Assembly: GCA_028583605.1 (NCBI GenBank)
Contig: CM053330.1
Coordinates: 24,268,129-24,332,128 of the forward strand
Reading direction: 5' to 3'
Origin: Dastarcus helophoroides
Lineage: Eukaryota > Arthropoda > Insecta > Coleoptera > Bothrideridae
DNA: 64,000 nt
The notes below the pieces were generated by a model, which was not told the origin of the DNA, did not search any database, and was given only the letters and a program-made list of their open reading frames with translations. The translations under genes and the position numbers were made by a program. This document shows positions 35,452-47,300 of the stretch, piece after piece (position 1 is the stretch's first letter; each line of letters opens with the position of its first letter).

Positions 35452-38278
35452 TATTTTTTAAAAATGTCATAATTTTATTTTAAATTAATTCGTTGATTTT
35501 GCGGATTTCATATCTCCCCAGTTCCTATCTAATTGGTTTGGTAAAAAGAAATGGAATGACACCAAATTCAAAATTAATTCATAGCAGGTTTAAATATCAC
35601 CATTTATTAAAAATAAAAAAATAGATTTCAATAATGAATTAATCTGCAAAAAAATTGGGCTACGGCTTATCGTTTGGTCGCTAAAAGCGTTTAAAATGTT
35701 ACTATTTTCAAAAGTTGAAAATTGTTATCAAATTTCATTTAGAAGTTTTTGATACGTGGGATTCAAATTTAGAAAGAAAATTCAGTTATGATTTTTTGTT
35801 TGGGGTCATGAAAGTGTTTAAAATTAGCACAATACAACACAATTAATAAAAATAAATAACGAGCTATTGCTGTATTATTAAGGGCAAATTTGAACTGAGT
35901 ACGTATTTTTTTTCTAAAATTTCGACTGAAGACATCAATTTTTTAGAATTCAAAAAATATATAGTTTTTTTTATTGTAAGTTTAAATTCAAACCAGATGT
36001 CGACTTTTTTTTTAATTTAAACTTTGAATTCTAAATTTTTGGGAACTTTATCTTTTTTGTTAATCTTAAAATGTAGACGTAGGAGGCCTAAATTTAACAC
36101 GGCCTTTTAACAGAAGATTATGGAATTTATATTATTAACTTTCCTTTGTAATTCGTTGTCATTATGGACCGATTTTCAAGCAAAAAGGGGAATCGTCCAA
36201 CGATTTCTTCGGGACCGGGACTCTTGGAGCCGAAAGCAACACTTAAATGTCTTCATGTTTGCATAACCTAATACCTCAACATTGTTTTGTTTTCCTCGAT
36301 TTCCGATTGCATGTTGTGGTGCAACTCCTGAATTATCTGGCGATGTCAAAGCCGCTTGGAAATAAACAGAAAAGGGGTTTACATTATGATTTGAAAATAT
36401 AATTTTTTTGGTGTAAATATAGATTTAAACAAATTTTTAATCTTGAATTTATATGACTCATTTTTCCTCCTCTAAAATCAATGACATTATGTCTAAAACA
36501 GCCGGTATGAGATACATTTATAAAATACCTTTTTGTAAAAAAAAAATATATTTCAACTTTCAAAATGACTTAGTGACTTAGAAGTCAGAAACTTTTTACG
36601 GCCCCCTATTTTTTATTTTTGTAGGACAGTTGTCAAATATCAATAACAAAAAATAATATCCATCATGTAATAGTGGACCCATTTATCGCATTAATTACTC
36701 AGCATATCAACTAAAAAAATCCAAATTTCAAAATTAAAATCATAATTTCACAAAAAGTTTGAAAATTACAAAAATTAACTTTAGGCTACTTCTAGAAAAA
36801 AGGTATTTTGAGGTAAAAATCAGAATTTTCCAAAAATTCAAATGTTTAGAGCTTCGAAATTTAGACTAAAAATTTGAAAATTTTGAGAAAAATGTGGAAC
36901 TCTTTAGATTTAGCCTAAAATTATAACAAATAGTTTTAGGTTTATAATCGAAATCTAAAAAAGAAGTAACAGTTGAAAGCGTAAAGTGAGATTATGTAAA
37001 AAAGTTTTTCAAAAAAAACCTAATTTATATTAAAATAAGTGCCCTTTCTAGTTGACAATCGAAGTTTGGTAAAAAAAGGAGAATTTTGCAATACATTCAG
37101 AATTATTATAAAAACTGTAAGGTTTAAAACTAAACCCGTAAAATTTGTCAAAAAATCTCAAATTTAAACTTAAAATTTAGAGAAAAAAATAAACTTTAGG
37201 TATTAAGTTTGACATTCCGAAATAAAATTAAAATTTCTATGATGGAAACTTCGAGATAAAATACATGATTTTAGGAAGAGAAATAAAGATTTAAATGAAG
37301 ACTGGGATAAAAGAATTTTAAAAAAATCTAATAAAATTTTAATCCAAGCACAGAATATTTTGGGTAAAAATTTCAAAAGAAATGAACAGTTGTAGAAAAA
37401 GGCCAAAATTTGGAATTTCAAATCGAATTTTTAAGTAAAATCAAATTTTGATAAATAAAACCATGATTTATAAGGATTCTTGTCATTTTAAAGGAAACTT
37501 TTTGACTTTTTCTACATTTTCATTCCGTATTTAACAGGCGTAGAGTGGGAATTTTCAAAAATCTTTTATTAGTTACATAAGGAACTCATGTGCAAAATTT
37601 TAGCCTTTTAAACCCATGAACTTTTCTGTTAGTGTTTAGAATTTTATTAAGTAGATTTTTTAATTTTTATAAAAAGTTTTTACTAAATACCATTATTTTT
37701 TTAAATATATTTTTATTCAAAATTTTAATATCAATCTCAGTATTTTCAGATACTTTGACTATTTTTTTAAATTGCGCTTTTAATCTTGAGATGTGAACTT
37801 TTTTCCTGAACTTTAGAATAAATATTTGTTATTAATATCAAGCCTCTACTCTGAATTGCGTCAAAGAAAAATTTGTGAAAGGGCCCATTTCGCAGGAAGG
37901 TCTTTGGCAGCCTTCATAGCTACGCCAGTGACTTTCACCTCTGATTTGGATGTTATTAAAAATAAATTTCAAACCCCAATTTAAAGATTTATAATTTTAC
38001 AAAAAATGAAGCCCCTCATAGCCTAGAATGAGCACCGAAATATCTAAATTCACACACATATAACAAGGTGACAAGGAACACTTTTATAAAAACAGAATAA
38101 ATTTAGTTATATCTGGAGGAAAATAAGTATTCTTTTAAATTTTATACAATCATACGAATAAAAAATTAGACTCATAAGAATTGGCCATATTCTATTCCAT
38201 GTTGCTAATCTTATAAACTTCATTCTTGCGGTAATGGTCAACTTTCTCATTCGTCAGGACTAAAATCTCCTGTGGTAC
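35452..38278. other. Intergenic DNA between mariner and regucalcin C
   Basis: No gene recognised. 36700-37490 is A/G-rich repeat sea. 36160-36370 is clearly less AT-rich and non-repetitive; on the minus strand a short open stretch with VAPQHAIGNRG is visible but matches nothing I recognise. Confidence 0.4.
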
Positions 38279-38284
38279 TTTATT
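38279..38284 (-). terminator. AATAAA polyadenylation signal of regucalcin C
   Basis: AATAAA on the minus strand, 17 nt past the stop; the surrounding GAGTAAATAAAGTACCACAG block is shared with copy B. Confidence 0.75.
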
Positions 38285-38300
38285 TACTCAGGTTATTAAT

Positions 38301-39384
38301 TTACAGTTTAAAACAAGCTGCTGGCAATCCTTTCACCTTCAGTCCCAAAACTTTATACGTAGCTCCATTTTCAGGATGAAGTAACTCAACACCATCGACT
38401 GCAAATGATCCAGTAGTCACGTAAAGTTCATCCAGATTGGGGCCGCCAAACGCAACGGAAGTGGTCTGAAAGAGATCCAATTAGGGCACCCAACATTACT
38501 TTAGAAACAACCAACCTGCTTGGCTGGAATAGAAATTGTTTCCAAGAGTGTTTCTGGTTTTCTGGGATCTATTTTGATCACTCTATAACCGTCAAAGATG
38601 GCCACCCATAGATTTCCCTCAGCATCAGTGGTCATACCATCTGGCAAACCAGATATATTATGCTTGGAGAGGGTAAAAATCGTTTTTTGGTTACCTACAA
38701 ATATGGAAGATGAGTAAGGTTTTTTTGTGGTGGTGATAGTGATCGTACTAATAGTTCCATTGATGATATCAAAATCGTATTGGTCTACCGTTCCTTTTAT
38801 GGAATCGATGTAATACATGTATTTATCTTCAAGGCTCCAAGATAAACCGTTAGAGATACCAATATCATTGAGATGTTTCATAGTTTTGCCGCTGTTGTCG
38901 AAACTGTACAACGACCCCATAAGTGGTTTATCTTGGCCTTCCTTAGGTTTTCCTCCAATCGTTCCTGTAATAAAATACAATTTCTCCAAGTTTACGCTTA
39001 AGTGGATTTACCTGTCCATAATCTGCCTGAAGAGTCGCATTTTCCATCATTTAATAACAAGCCATCAAAATGTGTTGCATCTTCAACTTCAACTAATTTT
39101 TTTAACGATGCTATTTTATTACTGCTTCCATCCCAAGTAATCAAGGCCAACTGCAAACCGGTGCCAATTATAAATTTATCTTTTTGTCCATCTACTGGAA
39201 TAATGAAAGACACGTGTTCAATCCCTTCCAATTCGGCTTTAAAACATTCCTTAGTTGCCGGAATGTATCTCTGGATTGTCTTCCCAAATATATCGACGAA
39301 GTAGAGACTTTGCTTGGAAACATCCCAATGAGGTCCTTCCCCCAATGTAAAACTATCCGTTACTCTCACAACAGACGATTCCAT
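38301..39384 (-). CDS. regucalcin: Regucalcin/SMP30-family protein, copy C
   Basis: Coding exons 39384-39012, 38964-38749, 38694-38516 and 38465-38301 splice in frame to 310 residues, close to the roughly 300 residues usual for regucalcin and luciferin-regenerating enzyme. The 54-nt intron 38695-38748 is a multiple of three and open, so it is easily missed; removing it restores the family block ISNQKTIFT. Metal-site contexts are intact: GEGPHWD (E16), NDGKCD, SNGLSWS and LPDGMTTD. The exon ends KGLPAACFKL and stops. No signal peptide with the ATG at 39384, so it is probably cytosolic. TTTTTCTAG six bases before the ATG looks like an acceptor, consistent with a noncoding first exon at 39983-40065. 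It is about 75 percent like copy B by eye, much closer than to copy A. Confidence 0.93.
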
Positions 39385-39604
39385 TCTCACCTAGAAAAAT
39401 CTTGGAAACATCAAATTTCGTCGTTATTAATCAGAAGAGATAATTTTGCCAGTCAAATTGCCAATATTTAAGGAATAGGTAATCAACAAGAACTGGGACT
39501 CAGGAGGATTCAGTTTCTAGAAACCTAAATGCTGACTCAATCTCAGGCACTCATCGCATCCAAGCAGTATTTGAACTCATTTGTTAAGGGACACACACAA
39601 ACAT

Positions 39605-39655
39605 GTTTGTTTAGAGGTTGCATTATTGCAGTCTAGGTCGTATTCTATTTGCATG
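39605..39655 (+). repeat. Regucalcin-boundary repeat, copy near C
   Basis: About 50 bp like 24250-24302 and, inverted, 3414-3475. It lies between the C coding region and its promoter module, in intron 1. Confidence 0.6.
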
Positions 39656-39949
39656 TCATTCGTTAGGATTTGAAGCTATTGTCTGTTTGACTGGTGAAAT
39701 ACAATAATTCTAATTCCTACATGGTAACGGGGACACATATCAAATTTTCTAAACCTTAATATAGAAGTCGATGTTTATCCAGTACTTTTGTAAGATACTT
39801 AAGATATCAAAGCAGAAAGTATGTTTCGAGTGTCAACTCTAGAATGAACGCTAATAATTGAATTTATATCATGATAAGGATGACGCGTAACTTGGACCCT
39901 TAACGATAAACTTTTAAGCCTTTTAGTAAACTTAAAAAACATGCAAGTA

Positions 39950-40270
39950 AAATTGTGTAGGTTATAGTTGTAATTTACTTACCTTTTAAATACAATTAAA
40001 AGCAGATGAAGCACTTTTGCCTGAGCCGCAATCACTTTGAAATATTTAGTTGCTTGGGGGAATTTGTTTTAGATTAGATAACCTTCCAATTTTTATATAA
40101 ATGCAAATCACTTTCATTGCCTCATCGCTGCAATTATTAAGTTCAAGGATTAATTAGATATTGGATAAAAATTATGTTGTTGTTAAGGGCAGTTAATGAA
40201 ATGAGTTGGTAATAAGGAGGACCAAACTTAAAAACGTTACACACTTTCATTAATTCCTAGACACTGTTTA
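39950..40270 (-). promoter_or_regulatory. Promoter and noncoding exon 1 of regucalcin C
   Basis: Minus strand: TATATAAAA at 40099-40091, then GGTTATCTAATCTAAAAC and a region without ATG, ending at a strong splice donor AAAAG/GTAAGTAAATT (39983/39982). The expected start site is near 40065. The exon would join the acceptor just upstream of the C start codon. The module recurs at 33180-33480 and, degraded, at 27900-28110. Confidence 0.7.
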
Positions 40271-40279
40271 ATCACAAAA

Positions 40280-40830
40280 ATTAGTAACAACCAGAAAGTA
40301 ACTCTCGCCTAATCCTTTTGTGGTCGATGCCGACAGCCCGTGACCTCGAATTGTTATGAACTGCTTTTTAACATAGACGTATCGTAGATTAATTCAATTA
40401 TTAATATAAAAATAAAAATATCTTAAATTGTACCAAAAAAAATATTAACGCCTTTTTTACTGAAAATAAGATAGACAACAGATACACACCACTCAGATAA
40501 TATAATAAATAACAAAAAACAATTCGGCATATTCTCGTGCTCTCTCTGTTGAGGTCGACTCTCAATAGACGTGCCGGGCACCGTCCAGTCAAATCCTGAC
40601 TGCTAGGATTGCTCTAATAATGCAAATAGATGCTTTCATTGATACTGGACGCGACGGCTGTAAAATCAACTCGCGGTCTAAGAAAGACCGTGGCGAATAG
40701 TTCTGAAGCGATCAAGACCATCAATCTCGTGTATCTGCCTCTCATACTTCAGTGTGAATAGCCAAAAGTTAAGTCGCAAACAAGAATGAATAAACAGCTG
40801 GTTGAACTGGTGCACGAATTCGAAGAAACA
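40280..40830. other. Unrecognised GC-richer segment
   Basis: 40535-40830 is less AT-rich (TGTTGAGGTCGACTC, GTGCCGGGCACCGTCC blocks) and abuts the gypsy/reptin chimera. It may be a scrap of another retroelement. No motif is recognised. Confidence 0.35.
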
Positions 40831-40831
40831 T

Positions 40832-40922
40832 GACCTTTCACAAATCTTCTGTAATAGGTGCATAACCCCAGGAAACTTCTCAGTTCATGTTTATCTTTGG
40901 GTCACGGATTGCTCGAGTCTTG
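40832..40922 (-). repeat. Old gypsy pol (RT) fragment fused to reptin
   Basis: The reverse complement matches 45932-46040 of the intact gypsy element, around CTATTACAGAAGATTTGTG, with about 12 percent differences and one deletion of about 10 bp. It starts exactly where the reptin fragment ends. Confidence 0.85.
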
Positions 40923-42177
<1,255 letters not shown>

Positions 42178-42383
42178 TTACCAAATTAGAAAAAATTGAG
42201 AAAAAGGAAGAGATTTCGAAAAAATTGAAAAAAAGGAAGAGATTTCGAAAAATATGAATTTATCGAAAGTTCTCAATAAAAGGTTAAATTTTTTAACACC
42301 GTAAAATTTCGACAATAGATTTAAATCCAGGACAATTCAAAAACCTGAAACTTTTAGACAATTTTTAATTTTTTAAAATATAG

Positions 42384-42747
42384 TGTAACGCAATGTAAAT
42401 AGACGAAATAGGATTTAGAATAGAATTGTAGAATTTAGTAAATAAAAAAAGTTTCTAGAAGGTTCTGATAAGGGGAAAGCGGCCGCGATAACGAAACAAA
42501 CGGCAGATAAGCGTTCCAGAAATTTCGGCATTCGATAAGCCTTATCTGCCGAAAATTCTGGAAGACGCGGGCCGAAACTATAAAAAGGCGGTCACTTTTC
42601 CCTCGAGTCAGTCAGTTAGAATCAGTGCAATTACTAAGTTAGTAGAAGTGAGTTAATTGTAAATTGTGGTGATTCAAGTTGAGTTCAGTAATAAAGTGGG
42701 AATAAATCCATCACGTGTATCAATTCGAACCGATAACGCACGTAACA
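42384..42747 (+). repeat. 5' LTR of gypsy element
   Basis: TGTAACGCAATG...CGTAACA. It contains TATAAAAAGG near 42590, AATAAAG near 42690, and an 11-bp inverted pair CGGCAGATAAG/CTTATCTGCCG at about 42500-42552. Confidence 0.95.
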
Positions 42748-42749
42748 TC

Positions 42750-42767
42750 TGGTGTCAGAAGCGGGAT
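42750..42767 (+). other. Primer binding site, tRNA-Leu type
   Basis: TGGTGTCAGAAGCGGGAT, two bases after the 5' LTR. It is complementary to a CCA-ended tRNA-Leu 3' end, as in many gypsy elements. Confidence 0.75.
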
Positions 42768-42903
42768 TATTCGTGGATTGTGCTTTATTACTCGAAAAAA
42801 ATTCGTGCCAGGTGCCGTAATTGGCTTTATCTCGGACGTTTTAAACTGTTAAATAGTTATACGAGGCGCGTCAAGTAAAATCTTGAACATTCAGATACGC
42901 TTT

Positions 42904-44376
42904 ATGGATACGAGATTAAAATCGGCCAAAATGGAACAACAAATGCAAGCATTATTAGCAATGTTTAAAGACCAAGCAGAACAAAGACGGCAAGGAAAAG
43001 AACAGGAGGAAGAAAGAAGGCGACAAGACGAAGAACGAAGACGACAAGAAAAAGAACAGAAGGAAGAACGAAGACGACAAGAAAAAGAACAGGAGGAAGA
43101 ACGAAGACGACAAGAAAAAGAACAAGAGGAAGAACGAAGACGACAGGAAAAAGAACAGGAAGAAGAACGAAGACGACAAGAAAAAGAACAGGAAGAAGAA
43201 CGAAGACGACAAGAGGAAGAACGAAGACGACAAGAAAAAGAACAGGAGGAAGAACGAAGACAACAAGATGAAGAACGAAGACGACAAGAAAAACAAGAAT
43301 TGCATAGTCTACTAGCAAATATAACTGAAAAAATGGGAGTAGACGTTGAAAAAATGAAAGAAGAAGTGAAAGAACAGATTACAGGAATGCGAGAAGAAAT
43401 GCAGGAAGAGATTGGCGAAGTCAGGGAAGAAATTGGAGAAGTAAAAGAAAAATTCAACAGCAAGCTTCTTGATTTGGAAAATACAACACAGAAAAAGTTC
43501 AGCAACATCGAAAAAAACATGAAGAAGTTGCTAAGTGGACAAGTCACACAACACGAATCCGAAAGTGTACCCGCTATCTCTTCCCAAAAAGTGAAACCTC
43601 CGACCTATGATGGGAAAACATCCTTCCAGACCTACAGAAAACAGTTCGAAGCTGCTGCTAAGGCAAATCGGTGGACGGAAGAAGCAAAGGCAACCTCATT
43701 AGTGGTATCCCTGCGCGGAGATGCTCTGGAATTACTCCGAACTCTATCGGATCAAGAACAAGCCAATTATGAAGATCTAGTTAGGGCTTTAGAGCTGAGA
43801 TTTGGGGACCAACATTTGCAGCAAGTTGTCCAGTCGCAGCTGCTAGTAAGAAGACAGAAAAGTGGAGAAACGCTGCAAGAATTCGAGGCTGACGTTAGAA
43901 GATTGGCGTACATCGCCTATCCAACAGCACCAACCGACTTTCTGGAACTCCACGCAGTTAGAATCTTCATAGAAGGAATAAGAGATCCGGAAGTTCAGAG
44001 AGTGATACGCCTATCAAACGTCCGAACATCAAAGGAGGCACTGATAAGAGCTTTGGAGGTTGAAGCTGCTTACAAGGTTTCAGAGCCAGGGGCGCCACGG
44101 AGAATTAGGAAGGCTGACATCGAAGAGGCTACGAATGACCCTGATCTGGCGAACTTAAACACCAACATGAAGGAAATGAACGCGAACATAAAGAAGATGG
44201 ACGGGAGCATAAGCGCTAACATACAGGAAATGAACGCGAGCATCAAAGAACTGGTAGGAACTCTTAAAGGCAGATCCAACAGAAGCACATGTTACAACTG
44301 TGGCAAACCGGGGCACTTCAAGAAGGACTGCAGATTAGCCCCAAGAAGTCGACAAGCCTCACAACAGGAAAACTAA
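42904..44376 (+). CDS. gag: Gypsy Gag polyprotein with charged coiled coil
   Basis: 490 residues from the first ATG in frame. Residues about 20-140 are an extreme Glu/Arg/Lys/Gln-rich coiled coil built from near-identical 11-residue units (EEERRRQEKEQ), about eight in a row. A second coiled coil has EVREEIGEV repeats. Then comes a capsid-like helical domain (about residues 230-400, with PPTYDGKTSFQTYRKQF and LQEFEADVRRLAY) and a single CCHC zinc knuckle CYNCGKPGHFKKDC (463-476). Structural protein of the retrotransposon particle. It overlaps pol by 88 nt in the -1 frame. A GGAAAAC at 44367-44373, just before the stop, is a possible but non-canonical slip site. Confidence 0.93.
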   Translation: MDTRLKSAKMEQQMQALLAMFKDQAEQRRQGKEQEEERRRQDEERRRQEKEQKEERRRQEKEQEEERRRQEKEQEEERRRQEKEQEEERRRQEKEQEEERRRQEEERRRQEKEQEEERRQQDEERRRQEKQELHSLLANITEKMGVDVEKMKEEVKEQITGMREEMQEEIGEVREEIGEVKEKFNSKLLDLENTTQKKFSNIEKNMKKLLSGQVTQHESESVPAISSQKVKPPTYDGKTSFQTYRKQFEAAAKANRWTEEAKATSLVVSLRGDALELLRTLSDQEQANYEDLVRALELRFGDQHLQQVVQSQLLVRRQKSGETLQEFEADVRRLAYIAYPTAPTDFLELHAVRIFIEGIRDPEVQRVIRLSNVRTSKEALIRALEVEAAYKVSEPGAPRRIRKADIEEATNDPDLANLNTNMKEMNANIKKMDGSISANIQEMNASIKELVGTLKGRSNRSTCYNCGKPGHFKKDCRLAPRSRQASQQEN

Positions 44377-47300
44377 AATCAGCCAGTGGGAAGGGGCACT
44401 CACTGGCTGGTGTCGAGCAACGAGCCCCCAAAACTCTTTCCATCAAACAGATAAAAAGGACCATGGAAAGTTTAGTGGTGGCAGCCAGCGTAGATGGAAG
44501 GAATGTACAGGCAACAGTGGACACAGGCGCCATGGTTACTTTGGCACGAAGGAACATCCTACCGTCGCAACCGAAGGTACTGTCGCAAAGAATGGTCCTC
44601 AGAACAGTTACGGGAGATACTGCGCCAATTATAGGAGAGGCAGACGTCATGATTGGTCTGGGAAAATTAAGGATTTCGCATCGGGTGTTGGTGGCAGATA
44701 TCGAAGACGAACTGATTCTGGGGATGGACGTAATCAGGCAACATGGCTTTACTTTCGATCCAGCGCAGAACATTTTAAAGATTGGAAATGAGGAGCTTGT
44801 CCTGACTACACCAAAGGACACTCCAAAGGAGGTAAGACTGTTTGCCTGCGAAACAGCTGTAGTGCAGGGAAGCAGCGAGAAGACGGTTATGGCTGTGATG
44901 GAAGGAGATTTGGGCTGCTGCGTTGGATTAGTGGAACCGACTTATGACATTTCCAAGAATTTGCTAGTGACGAGATCCGTGGTTAAAGCATCTCAGAAGG
45001 TACCTGTGAGAGTTGCCAATGTGTTCCCAACAGCACGCTCAATCAAAAAGGGTACTACTCTGGCAGTCTGTACCCCGGTAGCCTCAATAAGCTCCTTGGG
45101 AGACAGTTGTGCGCCAGTACAGGAAACAAAGATTGGGCAAGTCAAGTTGGAAGTGGACTTGAAACACTTGTCCAAGGAAGAATTAGTTCTGGCTAGGTCA
45201 TTTCTAAAGAAAAACCACGGCGTTTTTACCGATGGAGACCGAAATCTAGGAAGGACCGACGTAGTTCGACACAAAATCAACACCGGCGATGCAACACCTA
45301 TTCGTCAACCCCCTAGAAGATTACCGGTGGCCAAGCAAGAGGAAGTCGCGGGACTGGTTAAGAAGATGATGAAGGATGGAGTCATCGAGGAGTCCAATAG
45401 TCCATGGTCTTCCCCTGTAGTCTTGGTTACAAAGAAGGACGGGTCAACAAGATTCTGTGTCGACTACCGGAAATTAAACGACGTCACTAAAAAGGACAGC
45501 TACCCCTTGCCAAGAATTGATGACACCCTAACGACCTTGTCTGGGTCCACCTGGTTTTCAACTTTGGACTTGAAAAGTGGATATTGGCAAGTGAGCATAG
45601 ACCCCGACGACAAAGAAAAGACGGCCTTTTCATCTGGGAGTGGATTATATCAGTTCACGGTTATGCCTTTTGGACTATGCAACGCACCGGCTACTTTCGA
45701 ACGTCTAATGGAACTGGTACTTCGAGGACTCACTTGGAAAACCTGCTTGGTTTACCTAGATGACGTCATGGTGATGGGCAAGAGCTTTAAAGAACATTTG
45801 GAAAATCTTCAAGAAGTTTTCGACAGATTAAAGCAAGCCAACTTAAAGCTGAATCCAAAGAAGTGCTCTTTGTTCCAAAGGAAAGTAGAATTTTTGGGTC
45901 ACACTGTATCAGCCGCAGGAGTTGAAACAAATATCAGCAAGACTCAAGCAATTCGTGACTGGCCAAGACCCAAAGACAAACATGAACTGAGGAGTTTCTT
46001 GGGGCTGTGTACCTATTACAGAAGATTTGTGAAAGGTTTCGCCAACATCGCTGCGCCGTTGCATCAACTAACGGAAGGAAGAAGGCCGTTCGTCTGGACT
46101 CCAGACTGTGATACCGCTTTCCGAAAATTGAAGTCCGCCTTGTGTACAAGCCCTATCTTGGCGTATCCTCAGCAGAATGGGAAGTTCGTGTTAGACACTG
46201 ATGCCAGTAACATCGGCATTGGGGCTGTGCTGTCCCAAGTTCAAGGCGTTGAAGAAAGAGTCATCGAATATTACAGCAAGATCCTGACGAAGCCAGAGAG
46301 GAACTATTGCACCACCAGGAAGGAACTTCTTGCGATAGTGAAGGCCGTGGAACACTTCCACAAGTACTTGTATGGGCAAGAATTCCTTATCAGGACAGAT
46401 CATTCGGCACTTTCTTGGTTACTCCGAATGAAGAACGCGGAGGGACAGACGGCTAGATGGTTAGAAAGGCTTCAGCAGTATCACTTCAAGGTGCATCATC
46501 GACCGGGACGACAGCATAACAACGCTGACGCTTTGTCCAGAAGACCTTGTGGTGATTGCAAACACTGCAAACGAGTTGAGGACCATGAGGACATGGTGGA
46601 TATAAGGGTCACTTCTCTCCAGCCAGAAGACGAATGGACTGTTGAAGGCCTTCGGAAGCTACAGAGGAGCGACGCTGATATCGGACCCATATTGGAATGG
46701 AAAGAAGCTGGAGACAGACCGGAATGGCAAGAGGTTTCCGACAGAAGTCCAGCTCTTAAGAATTTGTGGGCTCAATGGAAATCCCTCCAGGTCGAGGACG
46801 GAGTACTGAAGAGAGCATGGGAAAGCGCGGATGGAAAGCGTGTCAACTTGCAGTTGGTGGTGCCTCAGGAGAAGATTCCACAGGTCTTGTGGGAGGTGCA
46901 CAATGGGACCTCTGGTGGACATCTAGGGATGAACAAGACCCTGGAGAAGGTTCGAAAACGATTTTATTGGGTTAACTGCAGGGAGGACGTCGAGCGGTGG
47001 TGTCGGAAATGTGTCACCTGTGCTGCATCCAAGGGTCCTCGTACGAGAACCAAAGGGGCCCTGAAGCAATATAATGTGGGAGCTCCATTTGAAAGAATTG
47101 CAATCGATGTGGCAGGACCATTCCCAGCTTCAGACGATGGAAACAAGTACATCCTGGTGGCCATGGATTATTTCAGTAAATGGCCTGAGGCTTATGCCAT
47201 CCCGAATCAGGAAGCCACCACAGTCGCAAGGGTTCTTGTGGACAACTTCATCTGTCGATTTGGTGTTCCCTTAGAACTGCACTCGGACCAGGGAAGGAAC

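Noticed and set aside
42891..43547. Long antisense reading frames opposite the Gag repeat
   Set aside because: They mirror the 33-bp repeat of the sense coiled coil; low-complexity Ser/Cys/Phe/Leu-rich products with no domain.
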